Below, piece by piece: positions 34,437 through 43,900 of a stretch of 64,000 nt of DNA. Both the position numbers and the translations under genes were made by a program. Position 1 is the stretch's first letter; every line of letters begins with the position of its first letter. The notes beneath the pieces were generated by a model, which worked only from the letters and a program-made list of their open reading frames with translations, made no database searches and was not told the DNA's origin. The DNA lies in the NCBI GenBank assembly GCA_011523845.1, contig WTFV01000265.1, positions 62,001-126,000 of the forward strand. Direction: 5' to 3'. This stretch comes from Acidobacteriota bacterium (lineage in GTDB: Bacteria; Acidobacteriota; Vicinamibacteria; Vicinamibacterales; UBA8438).

Positions 34437-35789
34437 TCAGACGGCGGCGAGCGCCCGCGCCATGTTCCCGAGCGCCCGCTCGACGAGCTGGCGCGACGTG
34501 CCGATGTTCATCCGCATGCGGCCGTCGCCGCCCAGTCCGTAGGAGGACCCCGGGTTCAGGTGGATGTGGGCGTTGTCCACCAGGAAGCGCTGGAACGCCT
34601 GTTCCGGCGTGGTCGGCCGCTCCGCCGCCTCGGCCGCCTGCTTCATCCGGGTCCTGTCCATCGCCTCGGCGACGTCCAGCCACGCCAGGAAGGTGCCCTC
34701 CGGCTTGACCGTCTTCACCCCCGGAACGTTCGAGCGGACGTACGACTCGACGAGCTCCTGCGTCCCGTCGATGTACTCCAGGAGCTGGTCGAGCCAGTCC
34801 TCGCACTCGTTGTAGGCCGCCTCGGCCGCGATGATGCCGAGCGTGTTCATCGCCTGGCGGTGCTGTCCGACCCCCGAGATCCGTGCGAGATAGTCGGGGT
34901 TGGTCGAGAACTGGTAGGCGCACTTCATCATCGACAGGTTGAACGACTTGCTCACCGACTTGAAGGTGACGCTGTTGCGGACGATGGCCTCGTCGTCGAG
35001 GGTGGCGAAGGGCGTGTAGGTGTGGCCCTTCGTGACGAAGTCGCAGTGGATCTCGTCGGCGAGCACGACGACGCGCCGGCGGTTGCAGATCTCGCCGAGA
35101 GTCATCAGGTCCGACCGCGACCACACGTTGCCGGTGGGGTTGTGCGGGTTGCACAGGATGAACGCGTGGGTGTCGTGGTCGATGCGGCGCTCCAGATCCT
35201 CGAAGTCCATCCGGTAGCGGCCGTTCACGAGCTTGAGAGGGCTCTCCTCGGCCACGCAGCCGACGACCCGGATGTCGGTGTAGAACCCGTTGTAGCCCGG
35301 CGTCTGCATGAGCACCTTGCTGCCCGGGGGGCAGAAGGCGCGCAGGGTGCTGATGACGCCGGCATGGACGCCGGGCGCGTGCTGGATGGTGTCGGGGTCG
35401 ATCTCCAGCCCGTAGCGCCGGCGGTTCCAGTCGACGATCGACTCCTTGTAGGACGCCGGGATCGACAGGTAGCCGTAGTTCTCGTGTCCGATGCGGTCGC
35501 GCAGCGCGCGGGTGATGGCCGGCGCGATCCGGAAGTCCTGGTCGGCGGTTCCCATCCCGACCTCGATCTTGTCGCGGCCGTAGCGGGCGATCTGGGCGTC
35601 CCATTTCGACGAGTCGGTCCCGATGCGGTCGTAGATCGTGTCGAAGTCGTAGCGGTCGCCCTGCCGCCACCCCGTACCGCTAGCCTCCGCCGCCGCCAGG
35701 GGGACCGTCGTGCCGACGGCGCCCGCAACCGCGGTCATGCCGGTACTGCGCAGGAAGGCGCGCCGGTCGAGCCGACTGAGCTTGGACAT
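34437..35789 (-). CDS. Tat-exported PLP-dependent aminotransferase (MalY/PatB type)
   Basis: 450 residues. The N terminus DRRAFLRSTGMTAVAGAVG is a strong twin-arginine signal. The rest is a fold-type I aminotransferase/C-S lyase: GVHAGVISTLRAFCPPG, CNPHNPTGNVW, ADEIHCDF, and SVSKSFNLSMMK with the PLP-binding Lys, ending with MRMNIGT (Arg for the carboxylate). The closest family is MalY/PatB cystathionine beta-lyase. Export of a PLP enzyme is unusual and requires cofactor loading before transport, which fits Tat. A canonical promoter lies about 115 bp upstream. Confidence 0.87.
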   Translation of the reverse strand: MSKLSRLDRRAFLRSTGMTAVAGAVGTTVPLAAAEASGTGWRQGDRYDFDTIYDRIGTDSSKWDAQIARYGRDKIEVGMGTADQDFRIAPAITRALRDRIGHENYGYLSIPASYKESIVDWNRRRYGLEIDPDTIQHAPGVHAGVISTLRAFCPPGSKVLMQTPGYNGFYTDIRVVGCVAEESPLKLVNGRYRMDFEDLERRIDHDTHAFILCNPHNPTGNVWSRSDLMTLGEICNRRRVVVLADEIHCDFVTKGHTYTPFATLDDEAIVRNSVTFKSVSKSFNLSMMKCAYQFSTNPDYLARISGVGQHRQAMNTLGIIAAEAAYNECEDWLDQLLEYIDGTQELVESYVRSNVPGVKTVKPEGTFLAWLDVAEAMDRTRMKQAAEAAERPTTPEQAFQRFLVDNAHIHLNPGSSYGLGGDGRMRMNIGTSRQLVERALGNMARALAAV

Positions 35790-36153
35790 GTGTGGACTCC
35801 TCTCGCATTTGCCTCGATGGTCGTCGTCGACCGCCGCTGACGCCCGCCGTCGCGTGCGGTGCCGCCGTGCCGCGGTGAAGGTGCACGTGGACTTTCCAGT
35901 GACAGCATAGACGCACCGGCCGCAGAGTCAACTCCCGACTCCGTCGAGCCGGCGCTCTGCAACCGCTGCTTCCCTCGCTCCGCCGCGTAGTGGACAACAA
36001 CCCCGCTCCAGCATTCTACGCCGTTCTGCGGCGCAGACTGCCGTCCCGTGCTTCCCGGCTGGCGGATGCCGGCAACAGCACGTATCCTCGACAGGCAACC
36101 GCGATGCCCTGCAGGACGCGCCGGAATGACTGCTGAACGACCGGAGGAACCGG
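35790..36153. other. Divergent intergenic region with promoter and repeat fragment
   Basis: It holds the aminotransferase promoter (35904-35931) and, around 36010-36045, an inverted fragment of the dispersed repeat (AGTCTGCGCCGCAGAACGGC on the minus strand). No gene is supported. Confidence 0.5.
35904..35931 (-). promoter_or_regulatory. Sigma-70-type promoter of the exported aminotransferase gene
   Basis: On the minus strand TTGACT (35926-35931) and TATGCT (35904-35909) are separated by 16 bp, a good match to the -35/-10 consensus, and point towards the gene starting at 35789. Confidence 0.55.
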
Positions 36154-37932
36154 ATGCCTACGCACGCTGATCGTCCACGACACGGACTCCCGACCGTGAT
36201 CATCGGTCTCGCAGCCGGCGCCCTTGCGCACGCGGCACTGCAGGCGCAGAACGAGCCGGCGTTCGTGCCGGTCACCGACGCGATGCTGCAGGCGCCGGCG
36301 CCCGGCGACTGGCCGATGTGGCGCCGCACCCTCGACGGCTGGGGCTACAGCCCGCTGGACCAGATCGACCGCGGCAACGTCGGCGACCTGCGCCTGGTCT
36401 GGTCCCGCGCCCTGCGCGCCGGCGGGCGCCAGCAGGGGACGCCGCTGGTCTACGACGGCGTCCTCTACATGCCGAACCCGAGCGACGTCATCCAGGCCAT
36501 CGACGCGGCGACCGGGGACCTGATCTGGGAGTACCAGCGCCCGCTGCCCGACGACGCCTGCGAGCGCATCATGCCCGGCGTCTGCACCACGAACCGCAAC
36601 CTGGCCATCTACGACGAGCTGATCATCGACACCAGCGTCGACGAGTTCGTGTTCGCCCTCGATGCGCGGACCGGCGAGCTGGTCTGGGAAACCCCGGTTC
36701 TCGACTACCGGACGCATCCGGCGAACCAGAGCACGGGGCCGATCATCGCCAACGGCAAGGTGATCTCCGGCCGGAGCTGCATGCCCTCGGCGGGACCGGA
36801 CGCCTGCGTGATCACGGCACACGACCCGCACACCGGCGAGGAGCTGTGGCGGCGGCGCACGATCCCGCGGCCGGGCGAGCCGGGCGACGAGACGTGGGGC
36901 GGCCTGCCCGACGAACAGCGCCGGCACGTCGGCACGTGGATGGCGCCGAGCTACGACCCCGAGCTGAACCTCCTCTACATCGGCACGTCGGTAACCTCGC
37001 CGGCCCCGAAGTTCATGGTGGGCGGCGCCGGCAACCGGCACCTGTACCACAACTCGACGCTCGCCCTCGACGCCGACACCGGCGAGATCGTCTGGTACTA
37101 CCAGCACCTGAACGACCACTGGGACCTCGACCATCCCTTCGAGCGCCTGCTCGTCGACACGGTGGTCCGCCCGGACCCGGCCGCGGTGAGCTGGATCAAC
37201 CCGCGCCTGCGGCCGGGCGACGAGCGCGGGGTGATGACCGGCATCCCCGGCAAGACCGGCGTCGTGTACACCCTCGACCGCGCCACCGGCGAGTTCCTGT
37301 GGGCGACCCCCACCGTGGCGCAGAACGTCATCAGCAGCATCGACGGCGCGACCGGGGCCGTCTCCGAGAACCCGGAGCTGATCTTCGGCGGCTTCGGACA
37401 GGAGGTACTGACCTGCCCCACCGCGATGGGCGGCAAGGACTGGGAGGCCGGGGCCTACAGCCCGCGCACGAACATGATGTACATGCCGCTGCGCAACGCC
37501 TGCGCGCGGATGGCGGCGCTCGACGACGGCGGCCGGTCGCTCTACAGCCTCAGCATGCGCAACGAACTCGCGCCCGGCACCGACCAGCTCGGCGCCGTGT
37601 GGGCCATCTCCGCCGAGACCGGCGTGACGGCGTGGACGTACGAGCAGCGGGCCGCGACGATGTCGCTGGCGGCCACGGCCGGGGGCCTCGTCTTCGTGGG
37701 CGACGTCAACGGCCGCTTCCGCGCCCTCGACGACGAGACCGGAGCGGTGCTTTGGGAGGTCAACCTCGGCTCGCCGGTCAGCGGATTCCCCGTGACCTAC
37801 GCGGTCGACGGCCGGCAGTACGTCGTGGCGGGCACCGGAACGGGCGGCAACGCCTCCCGCTGGAGCGCGATGACCCCGGAGCTGCGTCCGAGCAGCGGCA
37901 ACAACATCTTCGTCTTCGCGCTACCGGAGTGA
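36154..37932 (+). CDS. PQQ-dependent alcohol dehydrogenase (second copy)
   Basis: 592 residues with an N-terminal hydrophobic export signal (LPTVIIGLAAGALAHAALQA). Propeller repeats include WGYSPLDQIDRGNVGDLRLV, DAATGDLIWEY, DARTGELVWETPV and DDETGAVLWEVNLGS. WDLDHPFERL holds two Asp residues two positions apart, again the lanthanide-type arrangement. Unlike the copy at 25571, no adjacent Cys pair is present, although Cys in MPGVCTTNRN and SGRSCMPSAGPDACV may form other disulfides. No cytochrome domain is fused, so a separate acceptor is needed. The two copies are only distantly alike and probably have different substrates. Confidence 0.87.
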   Translation: MPTHADRPRHGLPTVIIGLAAGALAHAALQAQNEPAFVPVTDAMLQAPAPGDWPMWRRTLDGWGYSPLDQIDRGNVGDLRLVWSRALRAGGRQQGTPLVYDGVLYMPNPSDVIQAIDAATGDLIWEYQRPLPDDACERIMPGVCTTNRNLAIYDELIIDTSVDEFVFALDARTGELVWETPVLDYRTHPANQSTGPIIANGKVISGRSCMPSAGPDACVITAHDPHTGEELWRRRTIPRPGEPGDETWGGLPDEQRRHVGTWMAPSYDPELNLLYIGTSVTSPAPKFMVGGAGNRHLYHNSTLALDADTGEIVWYYQHLNDHWDLDHPFERLLVDTVVRPDPAAVSWINPRLRPGDERGVMTGIPGKTGVVYTLDRATGEFLWATPTVAQNVISSIDGATGAVSENPELIFGGFGQEVLTCPTAMGGKDWEAGAYSPRTNMMYMPLRNACARMAALDDGGRSLYSLSMRNELAPGTDQLGAVWAISAETGVTAWTYEQRAATMSLAATAGGLVFVGDVNGRFRALDDETGAVLWEVNLGSPVSGFPVTYAVDGRQYVVAGTGTGGNASRWSAMTPELRPSSGNNIFVFALPE

Positions 37933-37983
37933 CGACAGGTCCGCTTGCCGATATTGATCCGATCTCATGTCTGGAGGGCCGCC

Positions 37984-38163
37984 ATGACCAGCGTCAAGGA
38001 ACAGATCCGGAAGCTCGCCGAGACGCTGCCTGAGAACGCCACATGGGATCAGGCCATGTACGAGCTGTATGTCCGCCGGCAGATCGCCGAAGGCGAGAGA
38101 GCCGTTGCCGAAGGCCGCGTCGTCTCGCACGAGGAGGTCAAGAAGCGCTTCTCTCGGGCATGA
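37984..38163 (+). CDS. Antitoxin of a ParE/RelE-type module
   Basis: 59 residues starting MTSVKEQIRKLAETLPENAT, with the C-terminal EGERAVAEGRVVSHEEVKKR that is typical of antitoxins paired with ParE/RelE toxins. Ribosome site GGAGG, 7 nt upstream. The stop overlaps the start of the toxin pseudogene (ATGA). With a broken toxin it is probably an orphan. Confidence 0.75.
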   Translation: MTSVKEQIRKLAETLPENATWDQAMYELYVRRQIAEGERAVAEGRVVSHEEVKKRFSRA

Positions 38164-38378
38164 GGATCAACTGGTCCGAACCGGCCCTGGCCGACCTCGA
38201 AGCCATCTACGACTTCATTGCGCGCGACTCCTCTCACTACGCAGCCGGTTCCTGCGGCGGCTCCTCGAAGCCATCCCGCCGGAGAGCGGCGAGCGGTCGA
38301 CTCGTCGACGTGATCCTGGTCGGCGAGCTCCCCCTGCTTTGCATCCCACGTTCCGAATCGGGTTTCTGCGGCTGCTAG
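38160..38378 (+). pseudogene. Frameshifted ParE/RelE-type toxin
   Basis: It begins as a normal toxin, MRINWSEPALADLEAIYDFI then ARDSSHYAA. After that the homology continues in another frame (RFLRRLLEAIPPESGER), and the remaining C terminus is not recoverable in one frame. A small deletion after HYAA explains this. Not expected to be active. Confidence 0.75.
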
Positions 38379-38388
38379 CATGCTAGCA
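38373..38388. promoter_or_regulatory. 16-bp perfect palindrome
   Basis: TGCTAGCATGCTAGCA at the end of the toxin pseudogene. It could be an operator or a recombination scar; no adjacent promoter is evident. Confidence 0.35.
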
Positions 38389-38538
38389 CCGCTGGCGGAC
38401 GGACGGGCCAAAGCGCGGTCGATGGACGTTCTTGCCTCTTGCGCTGGCGCGAGCAACGAGAAGCGAGCTACGATCCAAGGTCCTGATCGTTGATGCCAAG
38501 TGGTTGCAGTGGTAGGCGGTTTCTGGGAAGGTGAAGGA

Positions 38539-38817
38539 GTGGCTACCAAGACGGTCCCGTATAGCGCGCGCGGCGCCGGCGAGTTGCCGAACGACAAGCC
38601 GGTCGTGTATCGGATCAAGACCAAGGGGAACCAGACCAACTACGTGGGCGTCGCCCAGCGGGGTCGCGTGCAGGAGCGAATTCGTGAGCACATCGGCAAT
38701 GCGCGGATCCCTGGAGCGAAGGTCCATATAGAGCAGAAGCCGAGCATCCGTGAGGCGAGGGCCACGGAGAAACGCGTCATTGCACGGTCGAAGCCGCGCT
38801 ATAACAGGCAAGGTTAG
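38539..38817 (+). CDS. Small GIY-YIG-like nuclease-domain protein
   Basis: 92 residues from GTG (105 if the in-frame start at 38500 is used). The order of motifs fits a GIY-YIG fold: VVYRIKTK then NYVGVAQRGRVQERIREH (VY-x-YVG and the Arg helix), and EKRVIARSKPRYNRQG with the Glu and final Asn. The surroundings contain only broken genes. It could be a stand-alone nuclease or a remnant of a larger one; similarity is clear for the core but activity is unproven. Confidence 0.6.
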   Translation: MATKTVPYSARGAGELPNDKPVVYRIKTKGNQTNYVGVAQRGRVQERIREHIGNARIPGAKVHIEQKPSIREARATEKRVIARSKPRYNRQG

Positions 38818-38842
38818 CCAGCGTCGTCACGTGGAGGCCTCG

Positions 38843-39525
38843 CTACCGCCAGTTGTCCTCCATCGTCCGTAGCATGAACTGGTCGAACAGGGGAACGCTG
38901 AAGGCCGTCTCCCCGTGTCGGGGGCTCCAGACCATGCCCTTTGAGATCAACTGACCTCTCGTGCCGACAACTCGTCCTCTTAGACGTACTGCAACTCGTC
39001 CACGAACAGGCACAGGGCCGTATCTGCTGCCCGCGCGGTCGTCCCGACTTCCAACATCAATGCCGTGAGATCCTGATCAAGGCTGCCATTGTCCGCTAAC
39101 CCTGCTTCGGGTTCAACGTCGAGGCGGACTTCGAGATCCCCGTAGTTCACTCTCAACGCACCCACGAAGCCGGCCAACGCCTGGAGCCCTCTGCGGGCCG
39201 CGTGCCCCGCCCGCTCGGTTGTTGTCGACATGGCCAGGAGCGCCTGCCGAAGGGCGGGTGCGAGAACGGCGGGTAGAGACCGATCCTCGAGTGATTCGAC
39301 GGAAACGGTTCGGAGTCCGTCTTCTTCCGCCCGCTGGCGCGTGCGCTCGAGCAGCACGGTCTTGCCGACGCCGCGCAAGCCGACCATCAGGACGCTCCTG
39401 GTCGGGCGTCCCAGGCGGGCTCGCTCCAAAGCCACGCGCGCAGCTCTCAACAGGTCGTCCCGGCCCGCGAGTTCGGGCGGAGGGGTACCCGCGCCGGGAG
39501 CATAGGGATTACGAAGAGGATCCAC
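38843..39525 (-). pseudogene. AAA ATPase gene with internal deletion
   Basis: The first 181 codons encode the N-terminal half of an Orc1/Cdc6-like STAND-type ATPase: AGRDDLLRAARVALERARLG, VGLRGVGKTVLLER (Walker A) and LCLFVDELQYV (Walker B). A stop at 38980 follows at once. Beyond it, in another frame, RGQLISKGMVWSPRHGETAF and VPLFDQFMLRTMEDNW match the usual C terminus of this family, ending at a TAG at 38843. The middle of the protein, roughly 150-200 residues, is missing. Confidence 0.7.
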
Positions 39526-39639
39526 GAGAGACAGCTTACGTCAGCGGTACGCCTTGAAACCACCGTGGCAGCAGATCGAAGATTGCGCTCCGCCACCAGC
39601 CCGAACTACCCTGCCCAATGAACAAGACACCGCGCGAGG

Positions 39640-39831
39640 ATGCCGTCGTTACGCAGCGTCGAATTCGCATTGGAGGACGGGCCGGCGAAGGATGAGACCT
39701 GCCCGAACTGCAGGTCCGAACACGTCGAGAGCTACTGCGCCGCGTGCGGGCAGCGCGCCGGCAGCTTGGCCGTGCCGCTGATGGAGGACCCGGAGCGGGT
39801 CCTGACGCTCTTCGTGCAGCGGCTTCCCTGA
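39640..39831 (+). pseudogene. Fragment of a DUF3667-like zinc-ribbon protein
   Basis: The peptide TCPNCRSEHVESYCAACGQR has the four-Cys ribbon that opens DUF3667 membrane proteins. Those proteins are several hundred residues with membrane helices; here the frame ends after about 40 more residues with no helix. Either a remnant or a very short stand-alone ribbon protein. Confidence 0.45.
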
Positions 39832-40034
39832 ACGGCGTGTTCTGCCTTCTCATCATCGCGAGCCTCGCCGCGCAGGCGAGTCGCACGGCCCTCATGCGTC
39901 GACATCCGGCCCCACTCACGGGGCCGCTCAACCGCTTCGGTTCCTCTCGCCGCACGCGAATCCTCACCGGGACGACGTCCGCCCGAACAACCATCGGAGC
40001 ATGTGCGTAAGAGAAGACCAGGAAGGAACCGACC

Positions 40035-40913
40035 ATGAGCCTCACGCTGACCATAGAACACCTGTCGAAGACCTACCCCAACGGCGTGCGGGCGCTGAAC
40101 GACGTGTCGCTGGAGATCCCGACCGGCATGTTCGGGCTCCTCGGGCCGAACGGCGCCGGCAAGAGCACGCTGATGCGGACGCTCGCGACGTTGCAGGAGC
40201 CCGACAGCGGCAGCGTGATGCTCGGCGACCTGGACGTGCTGCGCGACAAGGATCGGGTGCGCCGGCTGCTCGGCTATCTGCCGCAGGAGTTCGGCGTCTA
40301 CCCGCGGCTGTCGGCGCAGGCGATGCTGAGCCACCTGGCCGCGCTCAAGGGGATTCCCCCGGGCGAGCTGAAGGAAACCGTCGAGGCGCTGCTGCGGCAG
40401 ACCAATCTGTGGGACGACCGCAAGAAGCGCCTCGACACGTTCTCGGGCGGCATGAAGCAGCGCTTCGGCATCGCGCAGGCGCTGCTCGGCGATCCGAAGC
40501 TGATCATCGTCGACGAGCCGACCGCCGGCCTGGATCCGACCGAGCGGCTCCGCTTCCACAACCTGCTGTCGCAGATCGGCGAGAACATCGTGGTGATCCT
40601 GTCGACCCACATCGTCGAGGACGTCAGCGACCTCTGCAGCCGGATGGCGATCATCTCGAAGGGCGAGGTATTGCTGACCGGCGACCCGGCCGGCGCCATC
40701 GAGGAGCTGGAAGGACGCATCTGGAGCCGGGTGGTCGGACGCGAGGAGCTCGCCGGCTACGAGCGCGACCACCACGTCATCTCGACGCGCCTGTCCGCCG
40801 GACGGACGGTGATTCACGTGTATGCGGACGAGCGTCCCGCCGACGGGTTCGAGCGCGTCCGCACCGAGCTGACGGACGTGTACTTCTCGACGTTGAAGCG
40901 CGCCGCCGCCTGA
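40035..40913 (+). CDS. ABC transporter ATP-binding protein
   Basis: 292 residues. Walker A GPNGAGKST, Q-loop YLPQEFG, signature FSGGMKQRFG, Walker B LIIVDEPTAGLDP and the H-loop STHIVEDVSDL are all intact. A GAAGGAAC ribosome site precedes the ATG. The gene is followed after 39 bp by a permease-peptidase fusion, so it supplies ATP hydrolysis for that ABC-2 type transporter. Export of peptides, or membrane-protein handling, is a guess from the fused peptidase. Confidence 0.93.
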   Translation: MSLTLTIEHLSKTYPNGVRALNDVSLEIPTGMFGLLGPNGAGKSTLMRTLATLQEPDSGSVMLGDLDVLRDKDRVRRLLGYLPQEFGVYPRLSAQAMLSHLAALKGIPPGELKETVEALLRQTNLWDDRKKRLDTFSGGMKQRFGIAQALLGDPKLIIVDEPTAGLDPTERLRFHNLLSQIGENIVVILSTHIVEDVSDLCSRMAIISKGEVLLTGDPAGAIEELEGRIWSRVVGREELAGYERDHHVISTRLSAGRTVIHVYADERPADGFERVRTELTDVYFSTLKRAAA

Positions 40914-40952
40914 GCCCGAGGCGCCGCCTGGATGTGCCCACGAGGACCCATC

Positions 40953-43900
40953 ATGCTCGCCGAAATCCTCCGCTTCGAGCTGCGCTGCCAGTTGCGTCAG
41001 CCGGTCTTCCTGCTGGCCGGGGCGCTCTTCTTCCTGATGGCGTTCCTCGCCGTCACAACCGATGCCGTCGTCGTCGGAGGCTCGATCGGCAACGTCGACC
41101 GCAACGCGCCGTTCGTCATCCTGCGACTGCTGCTCATGATGAGCATCGTAGGGGTCTTCGCCACCACGGCGTTCGTGGCCAATTCCGTGCTCCGCGACCA
41201 GGAGACGGGTACGCAGGAGCTGTTCTTCTCGACGCCGATCCGCAAGCGCGACTACCTGATCGGCCGGTTCGCCGGGGCGTTGCTCATCGCGCTCGCCGTG
41301 TTCGTGCCGGTCGTTCTCGGCGTGCTCCTCGGCAGCCTGATGCCATGGCTGGAGCCGGAACGGGTCGGGCCGTTCCGGGCCGGCCCCTATCTCCAGGCGC
41401 TGGCGCTCTTCGTCGTTCCGAACCTGCTGTTCATGGGCAGCATCCAGTTCGCGCTGGCCACCCTCACGCGCAGCCTGGTGGCGACCTACGCAGGCGTGAT
41501 CGGCACGTTCGTCGCGTACGGCGTGGCAGGCAGCCTGCTGTCGGACATCGAGAACGAGCGCCTCGCCGCGATGCTCGACCCGTTCGGCAGCGGCGCTCTC
41601 GATATCGCTACCCGCTACTGGACCGTCGCGGAACGCAACACGATGCTGCTCCCGCTCGAGGGCGATCTCGTCGCCAATCGCCTCGTCGTGCTGGCCCTTG
41701 CCGCCCTGGCGTTCGCGTTCAGCTACGCCCGGTTCTCGCTCGCCGTCAGCGAGCGCCGGGGCGGCCGGCGCTGGCCGTGGCGGCGCGACCGGAGACCGGC
41801 AAACGCCGACGAGAGCCAGGCATCCGATGCAGCCGAGACCGAGGGGTTGGTCCTGCCGACGCTCTCCGCCGTCCGCCCCCATCCCGTGCCAGGCATCTCC
41901 GGCCCCCGCCAGTTCCTGCGCCAGACGCGCATGGAGGTCGCCGGCGTGGTGCGGAGCACGGGGTTCCTCGTCATCCTGGCCTTCGGCGTGCTGAACATGA
42001 TCGGCAATTCCTTCACGGTCGACAGCATCTTCGGCACCGCCGTCCATCCCGTGACCCACCTGATGATCAACATCGTGGCGGGCGCGTTCATCCTCGTCGT
42101 CCTCATCGTCGTCACCTTCTACAGCGGGGAGCTGGTCTGGCGAGAACGAACGGCGCGGGTCCACGAGGTGATCGATGCGCTTCCCGTTCCCGACTGGGTG
42201 CTGTGGGGCGCGAAGGTCGCGACCCTCGCAATCGTCGTCGGGCTGATGCTGGCCACCGCGATCCTCACCGGCATGGGCATCCAGGCCGCCCGCGGCTACT
42301 ACGCCTTCGAGATCGGACTCTACCTGCGGGGGATGCTCCTGCTGGCCGGCATTCCCTTCGCGTTCGCGGCCGTACTCGCGGTGTTTCTGCAGGTGGTGAC
42401 CAACAACCGCCACCTCGGGTTTCTGCTGATGATCCTGTACTTCATCGGCGGGCCGGTACTGTCGGCCTGGAACTTCGATCACAACCTGTATCAGTACGGC
42501 AGCGCGCCCGCGGCCCCCTACTCGGACATGAACGGCTTCGGCCACTTCGTCGAGCCGCGGGTCTGGTTCTCCCTCTACTGGGCGTTCGCGGCCGGCATGC
42601 TGGCCGTGGTCATCCACCTGCTGTGGGTGCGCGGCGTGGCCGGCAGCCCGCGGGATCGGCTGCGGCTGGCGCGGCAACGTTTCACGCGCCCGGTGGGCGC
42701 CGCGCTGGCGACGCTGGCGGTCGGCTTCGTCGCCACGGGCAGCTACATCTTCTACAACACCAACGTGCTCAACGAGTACGTCCCGGGCGACGTGCGGGAG
42801 GAGCGGCAAGCGCGCTACGAGCAAGAGTACAAGCAGTACGAAGACGTCCCCCAGCCGAAGATCACCGCCCTCTACGCCGACGTGGACATCTTTCCCGAAC
42901 GCCGGGCGGTAGACATCCGCGGCCGGTACAGCCTGCGCAACAAGACCGGCTTCCCGGTGGACGAGCTGCACCTGAGCGTCAACCCGCAAGTGACGGTGCG
43001 ATCGCTGGACGCGCCGGGACTCCGGCTGCGGCTCGACGACGATACGCTCGGCTACCGGATCTACGACCTCGACGCGCCGTTGGCGCCGGGCGACTCGATG
43101 GAGCTCTCGTTCGAGGTCGCGATCGAGAATCCCGGGTTCGTGAACCACGGTTCGAACACCAGCGTCGTGCGCAACGGGACGTTCTTCCACAACGTCACCT
43201 ACTTCCCGCGGATCGGGTACTCGCGACGGGCGGAGCTGAACGATCCCAACGACCGGCGCCGGCTGGGGCTCGTCCCGATTCAGCGCATGCGGTCGATCGA
43301 CGATGCGGCGGCCCGAGAGAACCACTACATCACGTCGGAATCGGACTGGATCGACTTCGAAACCGTCGTCTCCACCAGCCCCGGCCAGATCGCGCTGGCG
43401 CCCGGCTACCTGCAGCGCGAATGGACGGAGGACGGCCGCCGTTACTTCCACTACAAGATGGATGCGCCGATTCTGGGCCTGGTCGCCTGGCTCTCGGCCG
43501 ACTGGGAAGTGGCGCGGGACCGCTGGAACGACGTCGCCATCGAGATCTATCACCACCGTACGCACGGCTACAACGTCGACCGCATGATCGACGCGGTGAA
43601 GAAGTCGCTCGACTACCTGACCAGCGAGTTCGCCCCCTACCAGCACCGCCAGGTACGCATCGTGGAGTTCCCGCGCTACGCGGGCTTCGCGCAGTCGCTG
43701 CCGAACACCATCCCCTACTCGGAGTCGATCGGCTTCATCGCCCGGCTCGACGAGGACGACGACGAGGCGATCGACTACGTCTTCTACGTCACCGCTCACG
43801 AGGTGGCGCACCAATGGTGGGCGCACCAGGTGGTCAGCGCGAACGTGCAGGGGGCCACCGTGATGTCGGAGACGATGTCGCAGTACGCCGCCCTGATGAT

